Numbered from the stretch's first letter, positions 13,850 through 25,255 are shown. The stretch: DNA of 64,000 bases from Drosophila miranda (GCF_003369915.1 NC_046676.1:19574001-19638000); one strand, 5' to 3'. Program-made: numbers and translations. The notes: a model not told the origin generated them from the sequence alone.

Positions 13850-15955
13850 ATGAAGTCGTTCACGGCGATCGCAGTTATTTCGGTGGCACTGCTGGCACTT
13901 GGCTGCCATGCCAAGCATATTGAGTCGAAAGTGGCCGACAAGGACTTCCTGGGAAAACAAAAGTTTGTCTTCGACATGCTGCAGCACATCTACCAGGACG
14001 ATGTTTTTGTCAGTGAGTACCCTGCCACCTACGCCGAATACAAGCCATGGGATCATGTGGGCGACTACCATCACCCCGAGTTGTTGGAGCATTTCTTCGA
14101 GCTCTGGCAGCACCATCCTTTCCATGACGATCAGGTGTGGTCCGTGATGTACGAGCGCCATGAGGAATACGCTGTCGGTCTGGTGCGCCTCTTCTACTTT
14201 GCCAAGAACTGGGAAACCTTCCAACACGCTGTCTTCTGGGCCCGCCAGCACGTGAACAAGCAGCTGTTTGTTTACGCCTTCACCGTTGTCACCATCGCCC
14301 GCGACGACATGCAGGGCATCATCCTGCCGGCTCACTACGAGATCCATCCCTGGAGCTTCTTCGGCGGCCAGACCCTGGAGATGGCTGAGCACTACAAGAT
14401 GCACGGCTTCCACCACGTGAAGAAAATGGACAACATCTACAATGTGGTGCTCAAGTCGAACTACTCGAACCATTACGGCAACCTCAACTACGATCACGAG
14501 CTGGCATACTTCCTGGAGGATGTTGGTTTCAACAGCTTCTACTACTACTACAACCTCGACTACCCGTTCTGGACCAAGGGTTCGGAGCACCATGTGCTGA
14601 ACAAGGACCGTCGCGGAGAGCTCTACCTGTACACCCACTGGCAGCTGCTCGCCCGCTGGTATCTGGAGCGACTGTCCAACGACATGGGCGAGGTGCCCAC
14701 ATTCAACATGTACGAACCGGTCGCCTCCGGCTACTACAGCGCCCTTCGCAGCTACAATGGCGTTCCCGACTGGCACCGCGACAACCACCACAGCTTCTAC
14801 CATGAGCACAACATCGAGCACATCCAGGAAGTTGAGCTTTATACACAGCGTGTGATGGACTGGATTCACAAAAACGAGAAATTCGATGTGGAGGTGATCA
14901 ACCAGCTGGGAAATATCATTCAGGGAAATGCGGACAGCATTGACAAGAAGTTCTACGGTAGCCTGGACAAGGAGTACCGTCACATCGTGAACGGAGGACA
15001 CCAAGTCGGCAAGCACTACGAGAGCTTCCCCGGCCGTTTCATGCACTACGACACGTCGCTCCGCGACCCCCTGTTCTACGAAGTGTACAAGAACCTGGTC
15101 GGCCACTATTGGCACCTCATGGAGACCTTCCCCGAGTACAAGAAACACGACTACGAATTCGAGGGCGTCAAGATCGATGCCGTTCACATGCCCGAGAGCC
15201 TTACCACCTACTTCGAGTACTTCGATGCCGACATCAGCAATGCTGTTAATGTTGAGCCCGTTGTTATGGATAGCCACGATAGCCTGTATTCCTTCGGACG
15301 CAACTCACACTACAACGGTGTGAGCTACGTGATCAAGGCGCGCCAGCATCGCCTGAACCACAAGCCCTTCGAATTCACCCTGGACGTCAGCGCCGACAAG
15401 GCCCAGGATGCCATTGTGAAGGTTTTCATTGGACCCAAATACGACGAGCACGGACACGTCATCCCACTCGAGCACAACTACCAGAACTTCTTCGAGCTGG
15501 ACCACTTCAAGGTCCATCTGGATGCCGGCGTCACTCACATCAAGCGCAACAGCGGCGACTTCTTCATCTGGGTCAACGATCGCACCACCTACCTGGAGCT
15601 GTACCAAAAGCTGATGGATGCCTCCGTCAGCGATTACAAGTTCAAGTTGGATCAGTCTGAGGCCCACTGCGGTGTCCCCAACCGTATGATGCTGCCAAAG
15701 GGCAAGAAGGGCGGCCAGGTCTACCAGTTCTTCTACATGGTCTATCCCTTCCATGAGACTGCCGTGGCCCAGTACACCGGCTACGATCCAATCATCAGCT
15801 GCGGCATTGGTCACGGATCCCGCTATGTGGATGCGTTGCCCTTCGGTTTCCCCTTCAATCGCCCAGTGAAGCACGATTACTACTTCGATGTGCACAACTT
15901 CAAGTTCTTCGACGTGAAGATCTTCCACCGTGACGAGCACACCAATGTGGCCTAG
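13850..15955 (+). CDS. Lsp2: Larval serum protein 2-type hexamerin
   Basis: A single uninterrupted frame of 701 residues, the length known for fly LSP2, and intronless. It starts with a signal peptide (MKSFTAIAVISVALLALGCHA) and is rich in Tyr, His and Phe (HNFKFFDVKIFH near the end). Hemocyanin-type N, M and C domains run in order: the N domain through QHVNKQLFVYAFTVVTIARDD, the M domain around AHYEIHPWSFFGGQTLEMAEHY to GEVPTFNMYEPVASGYYSALRSYNG, and the C domain with NRMMLPKGKKGGQVYQFFYMVYPF. Hexamerins do not carry oxygen; they are made by larval fat body, stored in hemolymph and taken up again as an amino-acid reserve at metamorphosis. A TATA box sits just upstream and AATAAA lies at 16090-16095. 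Strong codon bias fits very high expression. LSP1-type paralogs are longer and have an intron, which argues against them. Confidence 0.93.
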   Translation: MKSFTAIAVISVALLALGCHAKHIESKVADKDFLGKQKFVFDMLQHIYQDDVFVSEYPATYAEYKPWDHVGDYHHPELLEHFFELWQHHPFHDDQVWSVMYERHEEYAVGLVRLFYFAKNWETFQHAVFWARQHVNKQLFVYAFTVVTIARDDMQGIILPAHYEIHPWSFFGGQTLEMAEHYKMHGFHHVKKMDNIYNVVLKSNYSNHYGNLNYDHELAYFLEDVGFNSFYYYYNLDYPFWTKGSEHHVLNKDRRGELYLYTHWQLLARWYLERLSNDMGEVPTFNMYEPVASGYYSALRSYNGVPDWHRDNHHSFYHEHNIEHIQEVELYTQRVMDWIHKNEKFDVEVINQLGNIIQGNADSIDKKFYGSLDKEYRHIVNGGHQVGKHYESFPGRFMHYDTSLRDPLFYEVYKNLVGHYWHLMETFPEYKKHDYEFEGVKIDAVHMPESLTTYFEYFDADISNAVNVEPVVMDSHDSLYSFGRNSHYNGVSYVIKARQHRLNHKPFEFTLDVSADKAQDAIVKVFIGPKYDEHGHVIPLEHNYQNFFELDHFKVHLDAGVTHIKRNSGDFFIWVNDRTTYLELYQKLMDASVSDYKFKLDQSEAHCGVPNRMMLPKGKKGGQVYQFFYMVYPFHETAVAQYTGYDPIISCGIGHGSRYVDALPFGFPFNRPVKHDYYFDVHNFKFFDVKIFHRDEHTNVA

Positions 15956-16113
15956 ACGAACGAACGGAATCGGATGCAATCACCTGTGTTCCACTCCAAT
16001 CTATTAATATTAATCCACTGCACCCAAACCCCATAGATCAATTCAATGTCACTTCCAACTTGTCCACACCTTCCTTGCGACCATTCAACAATAAACTAAT
16101 TCCGAACACAACT
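15956..16113. other. Hexamerin 3' UTR facing the Ir gene
   Basis: Only 158 bases separate the hexamerin stop from the stop of the minus-strand receptor gene. The hexamerin poly(A) signal AATAAA is at 16090-16095, so cleavage probably falls at or inside the end of the receptor coding sequence and the two 3' UTRs overlap in antisense. Confidence 0.6.
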
Positions 16114-17880
16114 TTAAGAATCGATTTGTGGGCACTTTTGTTTTGGTGCAGTACGCTGGCAACCGATCTCGAGGATGAATAGAAGCACGGCCATCACAGT
16201 CAGAAGTCCATATGCTAGCCAAATCCATTGCAGATCAATTAGCCGCAAGGCAGTGCCAGTTTGATGAGCCTCCCGATGAATGTGATCCAGGCTGAGATCC
16301 CGCAAGCTGGCGACACCGGCGATAGACATGTCGTAGTGGTGCATCCCCACCCAATACTGATAGAGGCCGTTGGCCCTCGCCTCCAGAATGAGTTTGCTGA
16401 TGGGCGCCTCAAACCAGGAGTTCTTGGGCAGCTCAAAGGTGAGCAGTGCCAGCGACATCAGGCAGGCGTCCTTGGAGTAGATGAAAAGCTCTCGCGAAAA
16501 GTACTTTTGCTGGTTCTCGAATAGGGTCCAGTGGAGCCGCGAGGCGAGGTAGACGTAGCTGGTATTCGCGTCATCTCGCAGCCGGTTGTACTCACTGGCA
16601 TTGACGGTCAGAACGGGAAGATGGAGATCGGCGATAGAATCTAGATCTTCTTCAACGGCGACAAGGGGCAGACGGGCACGTCTGACATCAGCGATGCTGC
16701 GTGGCTGGAATTGCCTCGGTGGGTGGGCCAGCATCGTTTCTAGGGCCGCTTCGAAGATGCAGCTGATGTTCAGGCCAACAATGCCAAGCATGACGTAGAT
16801 CCACTTGCTGGAGGAGCCGTTCTCTTGACTAGTTATCTTGAAGGACTGTCCAAGGACTCCACGCAGAGCTCTGTCGTTAAGCAGGAAGTCCACAATGTAC
16901 ACTTCCCGGTCCTCCAGGCGCCTTTGGCAGGTGAGCACCAGGCCATAGGCGTAAACAATGGCAACAGCAATGCTCAGCTCAGCGCTGCTCAGGAGACGGT
17001 AGATGTCGCGCACAGGAATCTCATTTGCCACGGGAATCATCAGGCACACGTGGGTCAACTCAAAGGGATAACTAATGTGAGGCAATTGTTCCGCCTGGGT
17101 TATCAAGGAAATACTGGCCGGCACATCGATCTTTACAAGATCTTGCAAGGCATTCGCGTGAAGAAAGCGACCCGGGGTAACAGCCTGGGCGTACTGCATG
17201 GTAGCATTCAGTTTCCAGACCAGGTTGCGGACAAATCGTCCAACAGATCCAGCGAGAACCTTTTTTCCCGTATGTCTGTCCACATAGACAACGGAACGTG
17301 GGTGCCATTGGTCGGGCATTACAATCAGCGGCTCACCCCGCATGTTGGGAAAGAGCAGGTCGAAGATGGGCGACGACTGCAACGAACGCTGCTCTATCCT
17401 GAACCCGGGATAGGGATGGTAGCGGTAGTAGAAGCGCTGCTCATCGGCCGCCCTTAGTCCAACCACGTTGAGCATTTTCAGCTCGTAACAGCGTCGCAGC
17501 ACTTGGTTTATTGCATCGAGATGGGGAAATCTATTGGCCAGATATATTAAACACTTCTCGCTGCGTCTGTCATCCAGCGAAGTGGCAAGAGCTTGCACTA
17601 GTTCCTCCACATGCCCTTCACCAGCCCCGGGCAGGCACATAACGTGCAGTGCACTGGAAAACTCCTCGCGCGGAGCCTGAGCACTGCTGGCCAGCAGCAC
17701 CACTGGGAGGGAGAGCGACGCGAGTAGTTCAGCTAGCCAGGCGTCTGGACAGTAGTCATAGCGGATGATTAGCATCGCCAGCGAAGACTCCTTGGCCATG
17801 CTGCTGATAAAGTCCGCAGTGGATCCCGAGGCTACTGCGGTAGCCCAAAGGAGGAACAAATGGCTCAGGACAGTCCACAT
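16114..17880 (-). CDS. Divergent ionotropic receptor (IR)
   Basis: Intronless, 588 residues. A signal peptide (MWTVLSHLFLLWATAVASGS) is followed by a short divergent extracellular N-terminal part. A partial ligand-binding S1-like stretch follows, then membrane segments near LSIAVAIVYAYGLVLTC and SKWIYVMLGIVGLNISCIFEAAL. The S2-like stretch comes next, and a last membrane helix WIWLAYGLLTVMAVLLFILEIG precedes a short cytoplasmic tail. This is the layout of fly-specific divergent IRs, relatives of ionotropic glutamate receptors used in taste and pheromone detection. The glutamate-contacting residues of true iGluRs are not evident. Its neighbourhood suggests Ir54a or the Ir52/Ir56 group, but this is not certain. 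Confidence 0.85.
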   Translation of the reverse strand: MWTVLSHLFLLWATAVASGSTADFISSMAKESSLAMLIIRYDYCPDAWLAELLASLSLPVVLLASSAQAPREEFSSALHVMCLPGAGEGHVEELVQALATSLDDRRSEKCLIYLANRFPHLDAINQVLRRCYELKMLNVVGLRAADEQRFYYRYHPYPGFRIEQRSLQSSPIFDLLFPNMRGEPLIVMPDQWHPRSVVYVDRHTGKKVLAGSVGRFVRNLVWKLNATMQYAQAVTPGRFLHANALQDLVKIDVPASISLITQAEQLPHISYPFELTHVCLMIPVANEIPVRDIYRLLSSAELSIAVAIVYAYGLVLTCQRRLEDREVYIVDFLLNDRALRGVLGQSFKITSQENGSSSKWIYVMLGIVGLNISCIFEAALETMLAHPPRQFQPRSIADVRRARLPLVAVEEDLDSIADLHLPVLTVNASEYNRLRDDANTSYVYLASRLHWTLFENQQKYFSRELFIYSKDACLMSLALLTFELPKNSWFEAPISKLILEARANGLYQYWVGMHHYDMSIAGVASLRDLSLDHIHREAHQTGTALRLIDLQWIWLAYGLLTVMAVLLFILEIGCQRTAPKQKCPQIDS

Positions 17881-17920
17881 GGCGGATGGTTAGTGTGGAG
17901 CAGACAACGATGACCGAATA

Positions 17921-17928
17921 TATTTATA
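17921..17928 (-). promoter_or_regulatory. TATA box of the ionotropic receptor gene
   Basis: On the minus strand TATAAATA lies about 40 bases before the receptor's start codon at 17880, so transcription would begin near 17897 with a short leader. Confidence 0.5.
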
Positions 17929-18610
17929 TGCTGGGCCCATTCAGACGGGGGCGTTTCTTGGCCAAGAATAAGGTGCGGTGCGCGCGATGTGGGATTCACG
18001 CCCCCGAGAAGATAAGACAGTCGTAGTTTTCTTTGTAATATGCATATCCCAAAATATGTTATCTTTGTTAGTGGTTACAACTATTTAGTATTCGTGTTTT
18101 TGTGTATTTGTGGTAAGCGCGCGAATCAAATCGATTTCTATTGATTGAGCGGCGCTCTATTACAATTATTTGTCCGTTGCCTTCTGCAAATAAATATTAC
18201 AATTAGGTAATTAGGTTAATAATAAATAGCTGCTTATGCATCTTAACAATACGTGTGTTTCTTTATATATTATATATATATGCTTTCTCTAGGTACTTAA
18301 GTCACGGATAGTCGCCAATTGTGTTGCATATGAGAGCGAATAGAGAGCGAATTGTATTGAGATAGGGAAATTAGGAGAGATTCAAAGAGATTGAAAATTC
18401 GAAACGAAGTACATCATGGAGATCGCTTAAGTAACTAAACTATATATGGTCGTAAGCCTAAACACAATGTTAATTTGCACTAAACGGAATGTTAAATACA
18501 TCAAAAGAATGTCACGAGATTGCTCTAATAACAAAGGGTTGGGTTGAACAGAATCGGTTAGCAATGGGTTATAACAAAATAAATATATATGTGAAAATCA
18601 TCATGGGTTC
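17929..18610. other. Intergenic region, Ir upstream side and Vps50 3' UTR
   Basis: AT-rich stretch with several TATATA runs (18265-18282). It should hold the Vps50 3' UTR, which ends somewhere below 18611, and the distal promoter of the receptor gene. No gene is seen. Confidence 0.45.
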
Positions 18611-21600
18611 TCAGATAACACTGCTCAGATTCGACCCGGAGCTGGAGCGGTTCTTTTGTGGCGTTGTCGTCGGCGTCCCCCCATTGGCCATTGCTGCACC
18701 GTCCAGCAACTGCAAAAGCCTTTGCCTTGTGCGCTTGTCACTGGCACAGATGCACTGTATTAGGTTTGTCAACTGTTTGGCGGAGTAGTCGTCCTCCTGC
18801 CGCTGCTGCTCGATCCACAGTTCGAATTGTTCCGGTGAGAAATAATAGGTTTTGATGAACACATCCACATACGAGCGGTGTTGGGGGTACTTTTGATTCG
18901 ATATAAGCTCAAGGAATGACATAAAGTTGGCGAAATCCAATTGCATCAGTGCTCGTCCTCCGGCCGAGCATTTCTTCACATTGGAAAAGCTAAATGAGAT
19001 GATTTTAGTTAAGGGTTTTACATTGTGGGAATCTTGCAGTCGACAGCTTACCCTTCCACGAGCAGGTGCGTGGCCACATGGGCCATGGAATTCCAAACGT
19101 GCTTGCTAGGCACAGCCACCTCTTTGGCCGTCTCCTCCAGGCACATGGCAAAGCTTTGTATGTTCTGCAAATAATTTGTTAGAGAAGATTGCCTGCAATT
19201 CAATGCCCTCTACCACATACCCGATTCAGCACGTCGCTGTAGCTGCTATGCTGGTGTATCACATGATTCACATCCCACTTGACCTTGGCCATTTGCGCCA
19301 GTATAGCCGACAGATCAATGACGCGTGAGGTGACGCAGGTGTAAACTGGTTTGGCCAAATCCAACATGTATTCGCTATACTCCAGATAGCCCACCAACAG
19401 CGGACGGTCGGCAATGGGCAAAAGGTGATTAAGGTAGTGCTGGAGAATATGGAATTGCTGGAACATGCTGCGTCCTGACTCCACTGCCACAATGCGCTGA
19501 GGAAGACCGTAAAGAGTGTCTGGATTGGCCAGCTCGTTGTTGGCCTAGAAAGGGATTGATTATAAGATTGCGCCCAAAACCCAGATCACACAAACCCAAT
19601 CCATACCAGAGAGGAAAAATTAAGCGGCCACAGCTTGATCTGTGGCAAAACATTCGCCTCCACGGAGCGCAACCGTCGCTCCAGCCGGGGGGTATACATA
19701 TTGTCCGTGGGCACCAGCTGTATTTCAAAAAGTATTTATTTGTAATAAAAGTTTTTAATTTGTTAGGTTCTTACTTACCGCGTCCTTGCCAAAGATCTCG
19801 TGAACAGCGAACGTGTAAAAATCAATAAGCTCCAGCATGCAGGACACAATCTTAGGAGAGATGCAGTGCAGAAGTTTGCACATTTGCAGGTAGCGTCCAA
19901 GGCAGCGCAGCACATTCAAGGCGGTATTGTTTACCAGCAGATGGCTGATGAAAGGATTTCTTTGAGATAGTGGATTGGATGAGAGAATGGAGGTTACTTA
20001 CTGGCTGGCATCGTCAAACTCTTTGCTCTGCAGACTCTTCTGCTCGTCGTCGCTCTCCTCGCTAAAGTAGCAGGAGGCCTCGTCGACAATGCCAGAGAGA
20101 ATATCCTCCTCGAGCATGGCTGCATCCAGGCCGCCGTCAAAGGGCGAACTTTTCTCAGAGAACCGCAAAAAGTAGCCATAGGAACCATAGATAGAGCTGC
20201 CACCATCCTGTGAGTGCACGGAAACCAGCTCGTCGCAATTATTGTTGCTAATCGGGGAATTGTTTGAGGAGGCCAACAGCGCTGTTGTCGGGGACTTGTG
20301 TCGACGCAGCGTGTGACGGACCGAGCGGAATTCCTAAAATCCATGAGAATAAAATTAGGAATCAATAAAAATTCAACGGGTGTTGCAGTTCCAGCGGCAC
20401 TTACGGGCAGTTGAAGGATGTGTGAAAACGAGTCGACTTGCGTCCATGATTCGTTGTCCAAGAACAAGCAGATCTCTTCCACACAGCAAATGTGGTACCG
20501 CCTGAAGAATTCCTCGCTCTGCTGCTGCATGATATCAATTAGTTTCTCCGACTGCTCGCCACAGAATTCCACTCCCACTTTCTTCAGACGCTGCACAATG
20601 GACATTACTTGGATGAACTGGTCGTACTTAAGAGCAGTCAGCTTGGCGCTCTGCAGGAATAGGCACACTTTGGTCAGTATATCGTTCCAGAGTCGTGACT
20701 GCCCCTTTTTCAGCTTTTGCTGGATGTATATATCGGGAGAGTCGGCCTCCTCGTGGCCATACAGCTTGTAGTTATTGTGCCACATCACAACCTGATAATA
20801 GGAGGCCAATATGGTCCAGAACGTTTTGCACAAGCTTATCAGACAGGGTATAAGCTTTTCAGAGTTTAGTTGCTCGCACAACTGTTCGTAGAGAGGCTTG
20901 ATCTGATCGTCATGGCTGGGGTCGCTGTAGCCCCGGAGCACAGCGTTGACCGACGAATGAATTGCCGAGATATAATTGATGTGCAGCTGATCCATTGCCA
21001 TGAGCGATTTGTTAGCCAATTTGTAGGCCTCCTGCAGCTTGGCATACTTGCGCGTATCAAAGTTCAGCACCATCTCATTCAGCACCGTATCCAGCTGAAA
21101 CTCCATGAGCAGCATGGTCTCCTGCAGCTTCTTGTAGAGTGACTGCACGCAGTTATATTGCATGTAGCCCTCTGCAGAGCTTTTGCATTGCAGGAGGAGA
21201 GCAATCGCCGCGCTGTAGTTGTGATCTGCTAGCAGTTTCTGCAGCTCCACATCAGTTGTGCGCTGGGAAATATTGAAACTGTATGAGCATTGAATTGATT
21301 TATAGAATAAGTCTAGTAGTACCAGTTTCTTTATGGCCATCAGAGTGTCCAAGACCTCTTTGAGAACCTCCCGTTTGCGATAACTGGCGAGTATCTCCAA
21401 ACTGGTCGTGGTGAGGTTTGTGCGAGCGAAATTCAAATAGGACCTCGCCTTCTGACACGTCCAGAGCGACTCCTCCAGCTTCTTTTGGGTGTCATTGATG
21501 GCGGAAAACTCACTGCTGCAAGCATTGCGCTGCTCCAATATGTTCTGCAGCACCTGCTTGGTCAATACCTTTTGTTGTGTGCGCAATTGTGCAATGGTGA

Positions 21601-22059
21601 CCTCGATAAGCTCGTTGTCGATGCCGTCGCTAAGAACTTTCTGCGGGAGGTGGCAAGGTGAGAAGACTGCGATTCAGGCGAAAGTTCAACATCTAGTTTA
21701 CCTTGAGTTCATATAGCTGCGGATTACTGTCAGGGCTATAGTAGCATTCTTCAATGCTCTCTAGGATTTCCTGATCCGATCTTTGTGCGTTCGATGCTCC
21801 AGCCGAGGCTTCGTCAGTGGCATCCACTTCATCGTTGGGAGATGCATCAGTTGTCACCGTTTGGATGAAGTAGTCCGAGAAACCCATGGCAGGAATTTTC
21901 ATTTGTCGATTGGTCTGTGTGCGTAATAAGTTTCATGGTGAGTGCATCCCAAACTACCGAGTGTGCACCGCTTCCTGAAGGACTCTTTGTTACCTGTTTG
22001 TGCAGCAGGTCCATGACTTTCGACTTAAATTCGTCCATTTTGGCCTTGGAGTTCTGCAT
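18611..22059 (-). CDS. Vps50: Vps50 / syndetin, EARP complex subunit
   Basis: Ten minus-strand exons: 22059-21994, 21914-21702, 21640-21323, 21262-20405, 20333-20002, 19959-19779, 19717-19607, 19544-19221, 19164-19052 and 18989-18611. They total 2895 nt, 964 residues, the same length as human VPS50. All introns are 46-88 bp and in phase. The N-terminal coiled-coil region includes EVTIAQLRTQQKVLTKQVLQ and YLNFARTNLTTTSLEILASY. Family blocks follow: MAMDQLHINYISAIHSSVNA, VEFCGEQSEKL and NTALNVLRCLGRYLQMCKLL. The C-terminal domain has AKVKWDVNHVIHQHSSYSDV and NVKKCSAGGRALMQLDF. Vps50 with Vps51-53 forms EARP, which tethers vesicles returning to the recycling endosome and supports dense-core vesicle sorting. 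It is head to head with PIG-A, with 246 bases between the starts. Confidence 0.95.
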
Positions 22060-22305
22060 ATTGCAGCCATGAAGAAACTGCGGAAAACAACTTTTCTTTT
22101 GTACCTCCCCTCCCACTACGGTGAGACCGTACGCTGCAGCACTACGTTTTCCAGCACTGCCATGGAGAGTTATGCAGTCTGGTCCCACTTGCAGGTCTTG
22201 CAACCATATGTTCTTTGGGGTGTTGTGCTCATTTTAATTGATTGGATTTTATTTGTTTTATGTGATGTCCCCTGCATGTGAGCTAGCAATCGTAAAGTGT
22301 GAAAG
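22060..22305. promoter_or_regulatory. Bidirectional promoter region, Vps50 and PIG-A
   Basis: The start codons of the two divergent genes are 246 bases apart. The interval has two CAGCACT cores (22136-22142 and 22153-22159), the core of the fly housekeeping promoter motif 7, and no TATA box. This fits a shared dispersed promoter. Confidence 0.55.
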
Positions 22306-23927
22306 ATGCGCATCTGCATGGTGTCGGACTTCTTCTATCCGAGCATCGGAGGGGTCGAGGAGCATGTTTACAATCTTGCACAAATGCTGCTTAGTCTGGG
22401 TCACAAGGTGAGTGGAAGCCAGATAACTTGCATGTTTGTGATTGACTAATCTCCAATTCGATTCACAGATCGTTGTGCTGACCCATGCCTATGGAGATTG
22501 CAGTGGCATCCGCTATGTAACGCACGGTCTCAAGGTCTATTACCTCCCCATTAAAGTGTGCTACAATCAGTGCATCCTTCCAACTGCCGTCTGCAATGTG
22601 CCAATGTTGCGGGCCGTCCTCCTGCGGGAACGTGTGGAGATCGTGCACGGCCACTCGGCCTTCAGTGCCTTAGCCCATGAAGCTCTGATGGTGGGCTCTC
22701 TGCTTGGTCTAAAAGTAATACAGTTTAGCAATCTTTTGTTGATTAAAGTCTAATCTTCTGTCGATTACAGACGGTATTTACCGATCACAGCCTTTTTGGC
22801 TTTGCTGACTTATCGGCAGCCCTTACCAACAATCTTCTGGAAGTCAATTTGAGTATGGTAAACCATGCCATTTGTGTATCGCACATTGGCAAAGAGAACA
22901 CGGTGCTGCGAGCGCGTGTGGCAAAGCATCGGGTTTCCGTGATACCAAATGCTGTAGACACCGCTTTATTTACCCCAGATGCCAGTCAGCGACCCAGTAA
23001 CGACACAAGTGAGTGGACACAACTATCTAATTATACAAGACACACTTATTCAACATATCTTCCGTAGTCAACATTGTGGTGGCTTCTCGCCTTGTCTACC
23101 GCAAGGGCATCGATCTTCTGGCCGGTGTTATACCCCGCTTCAAGAACACGCATAATGTTAACTTTATTATCGTGGGTGATGGACCAAAAAGAGATCTGTT
23201 GGAGGAGATACGCGAAAAGACAAATATGCAAGATCGAGTAGAAATCGTGGGCGCTGTGGAGCATGTCAAAGTACGAGATGTTCTCGTACGCGGCCATATC
23301 TTTGTGAATACCTCGCTAACGGAGGCATATTGTATGGCCATAGTTGAGGCCGCCTCTTGCGGTCTCCAGGTGGTCTCCACCAGCGTTGGTGGCATTCCTG
23401 AGGTTCTTCCGAAAAGCCTAATACTGCTGGCAGAGCCGGATATTGATGCCATTCACTCTGCCATTTTAGTAGCCATAGATAGACATCAAAAAAGTATATC
23501 TAGTATGATAAGAACTCCAGCCTCTAATGGGCACATTCCTTCTGAGACTGATAGACGGGGAATGCGACGACAACGAAGAAAAAATCATTCAGCTCCTGAT
23601 CCGGTTAGCTGGTCCCAAACGGGTTGCTCCACACCGGCGGATGAAAGTAGCCAAATAGAGCCTGTGCTCTGCCCATACAGATGCAATGAGCTGGTGGAGA
23701 CTCTCTACAACTGGGAGGATGTTGCTCTTCGGACTGTTAGGGTCTACGATCGAGTGCTTCAAGAGCGAGCTTTCACCATTAGCGAACTGGTAAATGCGGT
23801 GTATCAGCATGGCTCGTGGTTTCTTGGCTTTTTCGTAGTGTCCCATTTTTTGGTCCGACTGCTAGACCTTTGGCGTCCCCGCAGTCGCGTGGAGGCAGCT
23901 CAAGATGTAGCACGTCAGCACAGCTAG
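22306..23927 (+). CDS. PIG-A: PIG-A, GPI-GlcNAc transferase catalytic subunit
   Basis: Exons 22306-22407, 22469-22714, 22771-23008 and 23068-23927 encode 481 residues, as in animal PIG-A (484 in human). It starts [21 protein letters not shown], the GT4 donor-site loop typical of the family. [25 protein letters not shown] and [14 protein letters not shown] follow, and then the second Rossmann half [14 protein letters not shown]. The EX7E-type catalytic stretch is [32 protein letters not shown]. Near the C-terminus a membrane anchor ([19 protein letters not shown]) holds it in the ER. It transfers GlcNAc from UDP-GlcNAc to phosphatidylinositol, the first step of GPI-anchor synthesis. The region between about residues 360 and 400 is hydrophilic and fly-specific. 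Confidence 0.95.
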
Positions 23928-24092
23928 CGAACATTAAATGAATGCTGTACTCTAGCCAAATAACAAATTCAACCTCAATTTTATGGTCTGTTGCCTTTGG
24001 AAATCCTCTCAAGTAAATATTGTGAGAGTCGTAAATGTATACATAGATTTTTCATCCATTAGTTTTCTTTTTACTTTGTGAAATTCTTTGTA

Positions 24093-25143
24093 ATGAACAA
24101 CAATCCGGGGGAGTCCACAGATGGACTTTCGGGCGAGGAGACATCACTTAAGCCTTCAACTCTAATAGATCTGAATGTCCTACGACCATTCATGAGAGCA
24201 CCTTATCTTAGTGCCATGGCGACTGATCGCAATGTGCCGACAAGTGAGTTTTATTTGGTCTAATCGCCTCCTTGAATTGAGTCACTTCTTCATTGACAGC
24301 TGAAAACATTCCCCCTAATCTCTTGGAGAGGATTTTTTATCTACTCTCCGTCATTTTGATGGTGATAACTTTCCCCATTTCGGTATTCATGTGCCTAGTG
24401 ATCCTGCAGGAATACCAGAGAGCGGTAGTTTTGCGCTTGGGCCGCCTCCTGCCTGGCGGACCCCGTGGTCCAGGACTCGTTTTCATACTCCCTTGCATTG
24501 ATGTGTACATTAAAGTGGATCTGCGCACCACATCTTTTGACGTATCGCCCCAGGAAATTCTCACCAAGGATATGGTGACGATCAAGGTCGATGCTGTGGT
24601 CTACTACAGCATCAAGCAGCCGATTGATGCAGTTCTGCAGGTATTCGATCATAGAGGAGCCGTTGAGTTGCTGGCCAAGGCCTCGCTTCGAAATGTGGCC
24701 GGCACGCACATGCTGTTGGACCTCCTAATGTCCAAGGAGACACTGTCCAAAAGAATTGAAGCTATCCTTGATGACTGTACCGATCCCTGGGGAGTGCGTG
24801 TCGAGCGGGTGGAAGTGTAAGTAGCTCGCCAAAGTAATTCTTCTGTTTTTGACTGCAATGTCTCTTGTATCTTGTCAGTAAAGAGATTCTTCTGCCCGAC
24901 CAGCTGCGACGAGCTCTGGCTGTCGAACAGGAAGCGTTACGGGAGGCAAAGGCCAAGGTAGCGGCTGCTCAGGGAGAAAGAGACGCTGTCAAAACTCTAA
25001 AGGAAGCTGCCGATATAATGGAGACAAATCCCATTGCTCTGCAATTGCGCTATTTGCAAACGCTCAACACAATATGCAATGACAAAACATTGTCCTATGT
25101 TTTCCCCTTCCCAGTAGATATCGTCCGAAAGATGATGAAGTGA
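24093..25143 (+). CDS. Stomatin-family membrane protein
   Basis: Exons 24093-24243, 24300-24816 and 24879-25143 encode 310 residues. The start is the first ATG (MNNNPGESTDG); the upstream in-frame GTG is not needed. A cytoplasmic N-terminus of about 60 residues precedes one membrane-dipping hairpin (IFYLLSVILMVITFPISVFMCLVI). The SPFH/PHB domain follows: QEYQRAVVLRLGRL, GPGLVFILPCIDVYIKVDLR, SFDVSPQEILTKDMVTIKVDAVVYY. An Ala/Glu coiled coil (EQEALREAKAKVAAAQGERDA) and the oligomerisation tail end the protein (ALQLRYLQTLNTICNDKT). These proteins form lipid-raft oligomers at the inner plasma membrane and modulate ion channels (MEC-2/stomatin). It is one of several fly paralogs; which one is not decided. 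AATAAA is at 25164-25169. Confidence 0.92.
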
Positions 25144-25255
25144 TGAACTTATTCACTTTTGCGAATAAAATGTATTTGTCTATTCAAAATAACTGATTTT
25201 ACAACTTAACAAAACCGCAGTAAATCCTTTTTGCTCATTCACTTTCAAACAATTT

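Noticed and set aside
13790-15277. A 495-codon open frame antisense to the hexamerin gene (and a second one at 15305-15979)
   Set aside because: Shadow of strong codon bias in the highly expressed hexamerin. The translation is a monotonous Val/Leu/His string with no family match.
18240-18300. TATATA run as a promoter
   Set aside because: It lies in AT-rich intergenic DNA with no transcript start supported nearby on either strand.
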